Below, piece by piece: positions 23,997 to 32,111 of a stretch of 64,000 nt of DNA. The position numbers were made by a program, and so were the translations under genes. Location of the stretch: assembly GCA_947303185.1 (NCBI GenBank), contig CAMYXF010000003.1:185979-249978 (forward strand), written 5' to 3'. The notes below the pieces were generated by a model. The model did no database searches. It was given only the letters and a program-made list of their open reading frames with translations, and was not told the DNA's origin. Position 1 is the first letter of the stretch; each line of letters opens with the position of its first letter. Source of the stretch: an uncultured Clostridia bacterium. GTDB taxonomy: Bacteria > Bacillota > Clostridia > Saccharofermentanales > Saccharofermentanaceae.

Positions 23997-25292
23997 TCAG
24001 CGTTCGATATTTACGATACGCATGTAGCGGTTTAACGCATACTCACCGTCGTGGCATTCACCCGGGAAATATGCGCTCATGTCTTCAGGCTTTGTTACCC
24101 TGATAAGACCTACCTGTGTAAACAGTTCTGCAAAAGAATCCCTGTCTTCGGGCGGGCAGATAAGTCCTGCCGTCTGGAGATGATATCTGTGCGCATAAAG
24201 AGTCTTTCCGATGTCTGCTTTAGCAAGCGGCTTTATGAGGACGTTGCACATCATGGGCGACAATTCAAGTCGGCTGTCTTCAGCGATTATCACACTGCAT
24301 CCTTTGCCTCTTAATATGTTGTCATGCCTTTCTTCCTCGCCGAGATAACTCTTTAATCTCTGAGTATATGAGACTAGTGTATCCCTTGCGCGGATGCCTA
24401 TCTCCTGCGTTGCATTGCGGTTTACGGCAGCCTCAAGAACTGGCAGGAATATAGAAGCAAAACTCTTCACTTCATTCATGTCGTTGGTGTCGATATATAT
24501 GACCTGACAGCTGCTGCAAAGAAGCTGCTTTGTCGCTGCGATGTGCTTTGCAAGACCTTCAAGTTCTGCGTCCGCGCCGCTTACTTCGTTAAGCTTTGAG
24601 ATGTAGCAGAAGCCGAGCTTTTGTCCCCACTCGATGATCTTCGCGCCTGTAGGTGCAAGACCTCTCACCGCCTCGATCGCCATGTCACTTCCCCAGACGC
24701 TTATCGCGTTGCTGAGTTCGGCCATCTTGCGCATGCCCTGGATGTCTGTCGATGCGGTATCGAAAACATAGATATAGTCCTTCAGTTCAGGCCTGTATTC
24801 GATGAGCTGCATTATGAGTTTTAATGACAATCCGTTGTCTGCCGAAGGCAGCTTTAAGATGTTAATGTTGCCAGTCATGAGACCTTCTGCAAGCGAATAC
24901 GCGGGAAGGAAATCCATGTTGCCTGCAGCGATGTGGAACAGCACGCCCAAAGGCATTTTCTTTACCTTGATCTGCGCAAAACCTTCGATCTTATCCGTAA
25001 CGTATTCTTCGGTATTTCCGAGTTCAGTCTCAAGCTTTTTATGCAGATGTTCTTTGGATAAAAGCGCCTCTGCCTGAAGCTTATATGTGTCGACAGTATC
25101 CTTCGGGAAAGCCGTCAGGAGGTCATCGAATTTTCCCTTCAAAAGATCAACTCTAAGCTGCTCAACAGCGTCGATTACGACTTCGGGAGATAACTGCTGT
25201 TTGGACAATATCTCAGGGATCTTGTTTTCGAGCTCTGTAAGGAGGCGGTCCTGCTCGGAACTCTCATATGTTTTTCCGTCGAAAAGGATCAT
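23997..25292 (-). CDS. LuxC-like acyl-CoA/acyl-enzyme reductase
   Basis: A 431-residue protein of the LuxC family, aldehyde-dehydrogenase fold, which reduces an activated acyl group to an aldehyde with NADPH. Visible landmarks are the GVLFHIAAGNMDFLPAYSL segment, KLPSADNGLS, and the region around the catalytic Cys, LLCSSCQVIYID. The start ATG at 25292 follows GGTGAAGG and overlaps the stop of the LuxE-like gene by ATGA, so the two are translationally coupled. No luciferase (luxAB) or LuxD is present, so light production is not implied; the aldehyde product and its use are unknown. Confidence 0.85.
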   Translation of the reverse strand: MILFDGKTYESSEQDRLLTELENKIPEILSKQQLSPEVVIDAVEQLRVDLLKGKFDDLLTAFPKDTVDTYKLQAEALLSKEHLHKKLETELGNTEEYVTDKIEGFAQIKVKKMPLGVLFHIAAGNMDFLPAYSLAEGLMTGNINILKLPSADNGLSLKLIMQLIEYRPELKDYIYVFDTASTDIQGMRKMAELSNAISVWGSDMAIEAVRGLAPTGAKIIEWGQKLGFCYISKLNEVSGADAELEGLAKHIAATKQLLCSSCQVIYIDTNDMNEVKSFASIFLPVLEAAVNRNATQEIGIRARDTLVSYTQRLKSYLGEEERHDNILRGKGCSVIIAEDSRLELSPMMCNVLIKPLAKADIGKTLYAHRYHLQTAGLICPPEDRDSFAELFTQVGLIRVTKPEDMSAYFPGECHDGEYALNRYMRIVNIER

Positions 25293-26392
25293 ACCTTCAC
25301 CCCCTTGAGAATATCCGCAGCGCCTGCCGCGCATGTCTTGATGTCATCAGGAGCGACACGTCCGACGATCTCAAGATAAGGCGATTTAACACCGCACGGA
25401 CAGTTTGTACCATCGTGAAGAATGCCCAAGTCGTCAGTCATTATGGACAGTATCGGAGTCGCTGTGCAGAGCGGCGAGATGAGGTTTACGAGACCCGTCT
25501 TCTCCATGCCGACCGGCTCTAAAGTGTCAGGATCGCGGATGACGATCTTGCTGTAAACAGGCACGTGGAAATGATGGTGCGAGCAGTCCGTGTAAAGTAT
25601 CGGATGCTCTACCGCACCGAAAAATTCAACGATGTTTTCCTCATCGATGTTGAGAGTTTTCTTTGCAAGTTTGTAGAAGGTTTCCTTGTCGGCAGCCTCC
25701 TGGTAGAACTGCTTCCATCCGCCTCCGAGCATGACTTTTGAGCCCTTGGGGAGCTTAAATGAAAGACCTCTTTCTTCTAAGAGTCTGAACAGGAAAAACG
25801 TGTACGAAGGAAAGCCCATGAAGCGCACGGGAGCCTTGCCCTTCTCATACTTTTTGAGTGCTTCGACGATGCTCTCAAAATCAGGTTTATAACCGTCTGA
25901 TGTGTGCTTCAGGATAAACTTGCGGCTTAATGCCGGAGCCAGGAATGTAGTGAGATATGCGGTTTTAGCGACAGCTGTTTTATTTGACTTGTGAGGCTTA
26001 TAACCCATGACGATGTAGCGGCAGGGTTTTGCGGTCATGATGCCGTGATATCTCGTTACCTTAATGGACATCTTCAACGCCGACCATAGATCACCGAAAG
26101 CAAATCTGATATGGCTCATCTTTCCGCTCGTGCCGGATGAAGTCGCCATGATCATATATCTTCCCGACCTGAAATCATGCTGCTTCATCAGCATGGTCGG
26201 AATGACGGGAATGTCTTCAACTCTCTTAATGTCTTCTGAAGAATGAATATTCAGACCTTCGCAGATCTTCTTGTAGTCATCGCAGTTATTGATCAGGTGA
26301 TTGAAATTTTCTTTGCACGCGTCAAGAAACAACTGCTGCTTAGTGCAGTCATACGGGTCTTTATTTGAGAAGACCTTTCTGCGAAGTTTCAT
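25289..26392 (-). CDS. LuxE-like acyl-protein synthetase
   Basis: A 367-residue protein of the LuxE family within the adenylate-forming enzymes. It would activate a fatty acid with ATP and pass the acyl group to a Cys, supplying the LuxC-like reductase encoded next. The adenylation P-loop is TSSGTSGKMSHI (about residues 83-94); MLGGGWKQFYQ, EFFGAVEHPILYTDC and the C-terminal CPCGVKSPYLEIVGR fit the family. GGGGG lies about six bases before the ATG. The operon has its own promoter with a palindrome. Confidence 0.87.
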   Translation of the reverse strand: MKLRRKVFSNKDPYDCTKQQLFLDACKENFNHLINNCDDYKKICEGLNIHSSEDIKRVEDIPVIPTMLMKQHDFRSGRYMIMATSSGTSGKMSHIRFAFGDLWSALKMSIKVTRYHGIMTAKPCRYIVMGYKPHKSNKTAVAKTAYLTTFLAPALSRKFILKHTSDGYKPDFESIVEALKKYEKGKAPVRFMGFPSYTFFLFRLLEERGLSFKLPKGSKVMLGGGWKQFYQEAADKETFYKLAKKTLNIDEENIVEFFGAVEHPILYTDCSHHHFHVPVYSKIVIRDPDTLEPVGMEKTGLVNLISPLCTATPILSIMTDDLGILHDGTNCPCGVKSPYLEIVGRVAPDDIKTCAAGAADILKGVKV

Positions 26393-26422
26393 TCAGTTCC
26401 CCCATATCGCTGAAACCACAAG

Positions 26423-26439
26423 TTACATATGTAATTATA
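26423..26439 (-). promoter_or_regulatory. LuxE-LuxC promoter and operator candidate
   Basis: TATAAT on the minus strand (26439-26434) runs directly into the perfect palindrome TTACATATGTAA (26434-26423), which would cover the transcription start. A poor -35 (TTGGGT) lies 19 bases upstream. The palindrome is a candidate repressor site. Confidence 0.5.
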
Positions 26440-26470
26440 TCAGAAATGCTTTATTCTCACCCAAAGTGCG

Positions 26471-27100
26471 TCAGGGTTCATATGTCCAGACAGAATACCT
26501 CTGCGGAACAAGATGGATATACCTTCCTCCGACATGCTGGATCTCCTGCCTGTCGATGAGATTCCATCCGGGTCTTTCGTTGAGATAATAGCCGCTCTGG
26601 CCGTCGGCATAGTAATAGAATTTTACAGGATGCGTGAGCGTCATCTCGAGAAGATTTACGAAGCCTTTGAATACATCGCTCTCCATCGGACGGTACATGA
26701 AGAGCACTGTGTAGTCGTTGTAATCCAGGCCAAAAGCATCGCCTTCAACGATTTCGATATTGCGGTATCTTTTAGTCCAGCGGTCAGCAACCGTAGCTAC
26801 CTCAGGATTAATCTCAATACCCGTCAACTTGCAGGGAACACCCTTGCCGACAAGATATGCAAGAACACGTCCTTTGCCGCAACCGATGTCAATAAAAGAA
26901 TCGTCAGATGAGAGTCTCAGATCTTTCAGCACGACATCAAGTCCTTTGTAAGGCGCCGACTGGCAGCCCGTAGCACCTACTTCTTTATCGAAAGGCGACG
27001 GCACAAATACGCCGAGTTTCTCGCCGCATATCTTAACGTCACGCTTGTTGTCGAGCGCGCATGAGATCTTGTTTGATAATGCTATAAACGGATTAGCCAC
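26471..27100 (-). CDS. Class I SAM-dependent methyltransferase
   Basis: A 209-residue cytoplasmic methyltransferase. Motif I is FIDIGCGKGRVLAYLV, with the acidic end of strand 2 in TGIEINPE and motif II-like VEGDAFGLDYNDYTVLFMYRP. The substrate is not predictable; the early segment (FVPSPFDKEVGATGCQSAPYKGLD) resembles Dot1-like or unspecified class I enzymes. I chose GTG 27100, one base after the CorA stop, because upstream codons lie inside corA. The close spacing means cotranscription with corA. The LuxE promoter lies about 30 bases beyond its stop. Confidence 0.8.
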   Translation of the reverse strand: MANPFIALSNKISCALDNKRDVKICGEKLGVFVPSPFDKEVGATGCQSAPYKGLDVVLKDLRLSSDDSFIDIGCGKGRVLAYLVGKGVPCKLTGIEINPEVATVADRWTKRYRNIEIVEGDAFGLDYNDYTVLFMYRPMESDVFKGFVNLLEMTLTHPVKFYYYADGQSGYYLNERPGWNLIDRQEIQHVGGRYIHLVPQRYSVWTYEP

Positions 27101-27101
27101 C

Positions 27102-28019
27102 TCAGAGCCACTTCTTCTTTTTGAAGAACAGGAGGCTTCCGATAACGATCGCAATACTGACTGCAATCACGACCGGGTAGCTCCACTCCCAGTTAAGTTC
27201 GGGCATGACGCGGAAGTTCATTCCGTACCATCCTGCGATCAAAGTAAGCGGCATGAAGATGGTGGTTACGACAGTGAGCACCGTCATGATGCGGTTCTGC
27301 TTGATGTCGAGCTGGGCCTTATAAAGGTCTCGCAGCTGCATCGTGTAATCACGTAATGAAGATGCTGTATCGTGAAGTCTTGCAGCACGGTCGATGAATA
27401 ATCTGAAGTATCTTAAATTCTCTATCTCAAAGAATCCGTTCTCGTTTTCCTGAAGCTCTGCAGCAAGATCCATAAGCTGGTCGTAGTGAATGCGCAGATA
27501 ACGGATATCGTTTCTGATGTCATTCAGACGGCCTGACGGCAGATCCTCGTCGCCGTCAATGATCGACTGCTCCATGGAATCAAGCTCGGTCTCATAGTTT
27601 TCCATGAGTCTTAAATCGTCTTTAACAATCTGGTCCAAGAAGTCGTAAAGGAATCTTTCAAGGCTCGGCATCTTCCACTTCTTTGTCTGGCGGACGCCGT
27701 TGATGATCTTCTCAGCGGTGCCGTTGTCGTCAATGAAAACCACGCCCTTTTCGTCCATTACGAAAGCAAATTTAAGGTCATCGCCGGAAGGGTTCTTTCT
27801 GTCAGGAATTGCAAATGTACCTGTAAGAGAATCGTAGTTGACTTCTGCCTTTGTCAGAAAGATATCATCCATACCGAAATCGATATCGATACCCATCTCG
27901 AAACTGTCCTTGGTCTTCTGCCATTCTTCAGAATTCATGACTGCGACAAACTGGCTTTTCGCGCCCTTCAGATCTTCGCGCGACACAGCCCTCAACGAAT
28001 CTTCAATCAGGAAATACAC
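27102..28019 (-). CDS. corA: CorA-type divalent metal ion channel
   Basis: A 305-residue CorA-family protein, which lets Mg2+ (or Co2+, Ni2+) enter down the membrane potential as a pentamer. The long cytoplasmic domain contains coiled-coil helices (about 130-240); two membrane helices end the protein, with the selectivity motif GMNF (YGMNF) after the first and the family's MPEL just behind it; a basic tail (FFKKKKWL) ends it. Translation starts at GTG 28019 after GGAGGGG. It is the first gene of the corA-methyltransferase unit. Confidence 0.9.
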   Translation of the reverse strand: MYFLIEDSLRAVSREDLKGAKSQFVAVMNSEEWQKTKDSFEMGIDIDFGMDDIFLTKAEVNYDSLTGTFAIPDRKNPSGDDLKFAFVMDEKGVVFIDDNGTAEKIINGVRQTKKWKMPSLERFLYDFLDQIVKDDLRLMENYETELDSMEQSIIDGDEDLPSGRLNDIRNDIRYLRIHYDQLMDLAAELQENENGFFEIENLRYFRLFIDRAARLHDTASSLRDYTMQLRDLYKAQLDIKQNRIMTVLTVVTTIFMPLTLIAGWYGMNFRVMPELNWEWSYPVVIAVSIAIVIGSLLFFKKKKWL

Positions 28020-28078
28020 TGTAAGGTCACCCCTCCGCTAATTCACATCAGCTCATATTTTACCAAAACTTATCCTTA

Positions 28079-28600
28079 TTAGATATTAAGTTCTGCCCTC
28101 GCCTTAAGGCCTTTGTCCATGACATCGTCATCTATCACCGCGAAAATGATATCGATCTCGTAATCCTTGTTCGCCTCAATGAAATCATGGCACGCCTGAA
28201 GCGCTTTCCGCCATGCCTGATCCTGGGGATAACCGTAGATGCCGGCAGAGATCAACGGGAATGCAATCGAGTGCAGGCCGTTCTCTTTTGCCACTGTAAG
28301 CGACTGCTTGTATGCGCTGTAAAGGAGCTTGGGTTCATCACCGTTGCCGCCGCGCCAGATTGGGCCGACAGCATGGATAACGTGCTTGGCAGGAAGATTA
28401 AATCCGGGAGTAATTACCGCATTACCCGTATCGCAACGGCCAATCTTATCGCACGCCGCCTGAAGCTCTCTTGAACCCGCTGCCCTGAAGATCGCGCCGC
28501 AGACTCCGCCGCCTTCAAGAAGATGTGCATTGGCAGCATTTACGATGACATCAACCTCAAGTTTTGTAATGCTTACCTTTTGAATATCGATACTGCTCAT
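28079..28600 (-). CDS. Macro-domain ADP-ribose hydrolase
   Basis: A 173-residue stand-alone macro domain of the YmdB/O-acetyl-ADP-ribose deacetylase type. The ligand loops are intact: VNAANAHLLEGGGVCGAIFRAAG (landmarks NAAN and GGGVCGAIF) and PLISAGIYGYP. Such proteins remove ADP-ribose from acetyl or protein adducts. GGGAGG precedes the ATG and a TATAAT lies upstream at the minus strand near 28629. It has no evident operon partner; no sirtuin or ADP-ribosyltransferase is adjacent. Confidence 0.9.
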   Translation of the reverse strand: MSSIDIQKVSITKLEVDVIVNAANAHLLEGGGVCGAIFRAAGSRELQAACDKIGRCDTGNAVITPGFNLPAKHVIHAVGPIWRGGNGDEPKLLYSAYKQSLTVAKENGLHSIAFPLISAGIYGYPQDQAWRKALQACHDFIEANKDYEIDIIFAVIDDDVMDKGLKARAELNI

Positions 28601-28675
28601 GGACGGTCCTCCCTTGCTGTTTTGAATATTATAACCCCTGTGGGTGTTCTGTAATTGTTTGCCGGAAGAAACTGT

Positions 28676-28801
28676 TGTACAGTTTTTTGCCTATGTTTTT
28701 TGCCCGAAAAACTGTACGAAAACCTGGATTCTTGCGAAATACAGCTTTTTGCCCATGTTTTTAAACCGTTTTACATAGGCAAAAACCTGCACAATAAAAA
28801 A
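28676..28801 (+). repeat. Structured dispersed repeat, copy A
   Basis: A 126-base intergenic block that recurs inverted at 60388-60513 with about 18 differences and no gaps (hand-aligned). It holds ACAGTTTTT (28679-28687) pairing with AAAAACTGT (28707-28715), and TTTTTGCCCATGT pairing with ACATAGGCAAAAA, so it folds into at least two hairpins. Confidence 0.85.
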
Positions 28802-28820
28802 GGGTGCCGTGTGGCACCCT
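28795..28820 (-). terminator. Terminator of the ADH gene
   Basis: AGGGTGCC (28801-28808), loop GTGT, GGCACCCT (28813-28820); on the minus strand the stem is followed by TTTTTT. Confidence 0.92.
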
Positions 28821-28826
28821 CATTTA

Positions 28827-29978
28827 TCAGATCATGTTCTTGTATATCTTCGTGCAGTCATCTTCATTGAGAGTGACAAAGCCTGATATCGTTCCGTCTC
28901 GTCCGTCGCCGTAGCAGAGGTTCTTAACGAGTGTCGGGATATCCTCTTCTTTGCCGCCAAGTTCGCCCAATGTGGAAGGCATGCCGATCGAGATTAGGAA
29001 CTGCTTGAAAGCAGCGATTCCTTCTTCTGCGGTATCAACACCCCAAACGCGGTTTGCAACCTGTGTGAAGCGTGCAACGTCGTGATCCATGACATACTTG
29101 AATACTGCGGGCATTGTTACCGCAAGACCTGCACCATGAGCGCAGTCGTAGAGTGCGGACAATTCGTGCTCAATGTTGTGGCTGTTCCAGTCCTGAGAAC
29201 GGCCAACGCCGCATGAGTTTGTGTGTGCCATTGTGCCTGCCCACATGATGTTTGCCCTTGCCTCATAGTTGTTGGGATCAGCGATAACCTTGGGGCCTTC
29301 GTTCTTCATTGTGATGAGAAGAGCTTCGATGAGACGGTCAGTTACTTCAACATCCTTTGAGTTTGTGAGGTAACGCTCATAGAGGTGAGCCATGATGTCC
29401 GTGATGCCGCATGCTGTCTGGTAAGGAGGAAGCGTCTCAGTAAGTTCAGGATTGAGGATACTGAACTTAGGTCTTATTCCTTCACCGCTTGCGCCACGCT
29501 TGAACATGCCCTCTTCTTTTGTGATTACGGAGTCGCCGGAACCTTCGCTGCCTGCAGCTGCGATAGTAAGAACTGTACCTACGGGGAGAGCCTTTTCGAT
29601 GGGCTTGCCGCAGTAGAAATCCCAGAAGTCGCCATCGTAGATTGTGCCTGCTGCGATTGCCTTAGAGGAGTCGATGGAGCTTCCGCCGCCTACTGCGAGA
29701 ACGAAGTCGATGTCTTCCTTGCGGCAGATGTCGATACCTTCGTAAACGAGGCCGCTTCTGGGGTTGGGCTTAACGCCGCCCAATTCAACATAAGGAATTC
29801 CCTCACCGTCGAGAGATGCTTTTACACGGTCCAAAAGACCTGAACGGACAACGCTTCCGCCGCCGTAATGGATGAGAACCTTGGATCCTCCGAAAGCCTT
29901 AACGAGCGAACCTGCCTGAGATTCTGTGCCCTTGCCGAATACGAACTTCGTGGGTGAATAGAAGGTAAAATTCTCCAT
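28827..29978 (-). CDS. Iron-containing alcohol dehydrogenase (BdhA/YqhD type)
   Basis: A 383-residue group III alcohol dehydrogenase that reduces aldehydes to alcohols with NAD(P)H. The cofactor loop is VGGGSSIDSSKAIAAG; metal ligands lie in ITDIMAHLYERYL, HNIEHELSALYDCAHGAGLA and nearby. Sequence style matches the butanol dehydrogenase BdhA/YqhD group, with broad aldehyde range. The SDR gene ends 15 bases upstream, so the two are probably cotranscribed. It could reduce aldehydes from fermentation or, speculatively, from the LuxC-like enzyme. Confidence 0.92.
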   Translation of the reverse strand: MENFTFYSPTKFVFGKGTESQAGSLVKAFGGSKVLIHYGGGSVVRSGLLDRVKASLDGEGIPYVELGGVKPNPRSGLVYEGIDICRKEDIDFVLAVGGGSSIDSSKAIAAGTIYDGDFWDFYCGKPIEKALPVGTVLTIAAAGSEGSGDSVITKEEGMFKRGASGEGIRPKFSILNPELTETLPPYQTACGITDIMAHLYERYLTNSKDVEVTDRLIEALLITMKNEGPKVIADPNNYEARANIMWAGTMAHTNSCGVGRSQDWNSHNIEHELSALYDCAHGAGLAVTMPAVFKYVMDHDVARFTQVANRVWGVDTAEEGIAAFKQFLISIGMPSTLGELGGKEEDIPTLVKNLCYGDGRDGTISGFVTLNEDDCTKIYKNMI

Positions 29979-29993
29979 GCCTATCTCCTTTGC

Positions 29994-30728
29994 TTAATTA
30001 ATTGAATTTGCTTTTGCGACCGCGTCTTCAAGGCTCATTCCGGAGAATTCCTGTGCGCGGAATATCTGACCGTTTACATCGTTATCTACAAATGCTCCGA
30101 CGACTACGCCGGGGATCGCACTCTCGGGTGCGTTGGGTGCATTGGGGCCGCCAAGATCCGTTCTGCACCAGCCGGGATCGGTAAGGTTCATTGTAACGCC
30201 CGTGCCACCGAGTCTTGAAGCCATGTCTTTTGTTATCTTGTCGAGTGCTGCTTTTGCAGCGGAATATCCTGCCTGCTCAGGTTCTTTATCGATGCCGCTC
30301 GTCGTGTTTACGATGCGTCCGAAGCCCTTTGCGGTCATCTTGGGAAGATAGTGGTAGCAGATCATTGCGGGAGCGATCGTGTTGACATTGAAGCTGACCG
30401 TGAAATCTTCCGGAGGTGTCGTGCAGTACTCAGGTCTGTATGCGATCTGAAGACCTGCATTGTTGAGAATGACGTCGATATCGACACCGAGTGCGTCGAT
30501 GTTTTCGAGCATTTTAAGAACTGAAGGAATATCGTTCAAGTCAGCTGCGAACGAATGGCATTCAACGCCAAGCGCCCTGACTTCTTCCTCTAAGGAAGCC
30601 GTGTGTTCCACGCTTCTGGACTGAAGGATGAGATTGCATCCCTGCTCTGCCATGAGCTTTGCCGCGAGCCTTCCAAGGCCTCTCGACGCGCCTGTTACCA
30701 GTGCCCATTTACCTTTGAGATCAAGCAT
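29994..30728 (-). CDS. Short-chain dehydrogenase/reductase
   Basis: A 244-residue SDR enzyme. The cofactor motif TGASRGLG (residues 12-19) and downstream Arg (LQSRS) favour NADPH; NNAG is present, and the catalytic Ser and YxxxK are in NTTSGIDK and GYSAAKAALDK. The NPGWCRTDLGGP-like end (LTDPGWCRTDLGG) is typical of classical SDRs. The substrate is unknown. I chose ATG 30728, six bases after GAGGTG; longer in-frame starts lack a ribosome binding site. Confidence 0.9.
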   Translation of the reverse strand: MLDLKGKWALVTGASRGLGRLAAKLMAEQGCNLILQSRSVEHTASLEEEVRALGVECHSFAADLNDIPSVLKMLENIDALGVDIDVILNNAGLQIAYRPEYCTTPPEDFTVSFNVNTIAPAMICYHYLPKMTAKGFGRIVNTTSGIDKEPEQAGYSAAKAALDKITKDMASRLGGTGVTMNLTDPGWCRTDLGGPNAPNAPESAIPGVVVGAFVDNDVNGQIFRAQEFSGMSLEDAVAKANSIN

Positions 30729-30826
30729 AAAAACACCTCGCTTTGGCTTTATGCGATCATTGTAACAACAACGCCGAAGCGAAATATTCAATTTATCCGT
30801 GTTTTATGTCGAGGTTTTGAGGGTGA

Positions 30827-31996
30827 TTAAGTGACGGCTGCCTTGAGTGCCTGTTTGCGCTCGTACATTTTCTTGTCTGCGCGGATGAATACTTCCGTAT
30901 AACTCTCGTCGATCTTGGCGTCGAAAACAGCCATGCCGCTCGATACGACCACTTTACCGTCACGGTTGTTGGCATCGATCTGTTCGTCAAACTGCTTCTT
31001 TATCTGCTCCCTGTTATCAAAGTCACTGCCCGTGAGAATTGCCACGAACTCATCGCCTCCGATACGGTAGACCGGACTGTGCTTGTAGTGTTCGCATATA
31101 AGTCTGCACGCATTTTTCAAAAGTTCGTCACCGGCTTCATGGCCCTTCGTATCGTTAATTATCTTAAGACCGTTAAGGTCAAATACGACCACGCCGTATC
31201 CTTCAAAAGAAGTCGTCTTTGACTCGATCTCAAGGCGCCTTAAAGATTCGATGTAAGCGAGCTTGTTCTTAACGCCAGTAAGGCCGTCGCGGTAAGCTTT
31301 CTGGTTCGCGGAATTGATCTCGCGCTCCTGCTCTTCGAACATGTCTTTATGTATGAACGTATGGATCAGGCATGTTGCGAAAAGACATCCCAGAGAATAT
31401 AAAGGCATCAGCGGGAAAAACATCTGAAGGGCGATGAACACGGCCATGATGATGCCCGACAAACCGACGGTCCTGAAATGGGATCTTTTCGCGCCTTTGG
31501 ACCTGAACCTGATGACGAATGAATAAAACGCCGTAGCAAAGTATAGGATCATCTGCATGAAGAGCGTAACGTATCTTGTCGGCAGCGCCAAATATTCGCC
31601 ATTTGCATCGAAAGAGAAAACGATCGGGTAAAAGATATTTACGATCAGCGACAGGACCTGCACACCGAATATCAGCCAACCGCAGAAAAGGAATACATTT
31701 GTGAGCTTTCCCTTTCCTCCGGTAAATGCGACAACGGCTCTTGTCCAGAGTAGAACAGACGTAACCATTGCGATAAAGAATAAAACAGTATCGATGTAGG
31801 TGGCTGCTATCCATCCCAGCTCGTAAAGGACACCCCACATTGCATCGGAGAAATAATAGACCATCGTCGCAACGAGAAATTGGCGGTACCTGATGCGCAC
31901 TTCGTTAGCCGCAGTCTTTTCCACCTTCTTCAACGCCTCAAGATTAATGATGACGAGAACAATAAATGCGATTATTCCTATGCTGGCGTAATACAT
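30827..31996 (-). CDS. Membrane diguanylate cyclase (GGDEF)
   Basis: A 389-residue protein with about seven membrane helices (residues 5-220) and a canonical GGDEF domain (about 235-385): DGLTGVKNKLAY at its start, FDLNGLKIIND, and RIGGDEFVAIL with the signature at 313-317. It should make cyclic di-GMP. The N-terminal sensor region is not one I recognise. It is the third cyclase-type gene in 31 kb. It lies between convergent and co-oriented single genes and shows no operon partner. Confidence 0.92.
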   Translation of the reverse strand: MYYASIGIIAFIVLVIINLEALKKVEKTAANEVRIRYRQFLVATMVYYFSDAMWGVLYELGWIAATYIDTVLFFIAMVTSVLLWTRAVVAFTGGKGKLTNVFLFCGWLIFGVQVLSLIVNIFYPIVFSFDANGEYLALPTRYVTLFMQMILYFATAFYSFVIRFRSKGAKRSHFRTVGLSGIIMAVFIALQMFFPLMPLYSLGCLFATCLIHTFIHKDMFEEQEREINSANQKAYRDGLTGVKNKLAYIESLRRLEIESKTTSFEGYGVVVFDLNGLKIINDTKGHEAGDELLKNACRLICEHYKHSPVYRIGGDEFVAILTGSDFDNREQIKKQFDEQIDANNRDGKVVVSSGMAVFDAKIDESYTEVFIRADKKMYERKQALKAAVT

Positions 31997-32111
31997 CGAT
32001 GCAACCTTCCTTTTGCATTTTCAGCTTATGCCAGAATTATAATATTTTTGATTTTTAGGGGTAAATAGCGAAAACCCATTATTTACTGAATGTTAAAATC
32101 GTGGCAAAAGT

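Noticed and set aside
25289..26392. LuxE-LuxC as part of a light-producing lux operon
   Set aside because: No luciferase subunits, transferase or flavin reductase genes are nearby.
28655..28870. Open reading frame through the structured repeat, with a similar frame at 60358-60561 (shared EKLYENLDSC)
   Set aside because: Base differences between the copies are not concentrated at third codon positions, there is no ribosome binding site, and conserved hairpins explain the similarity better.
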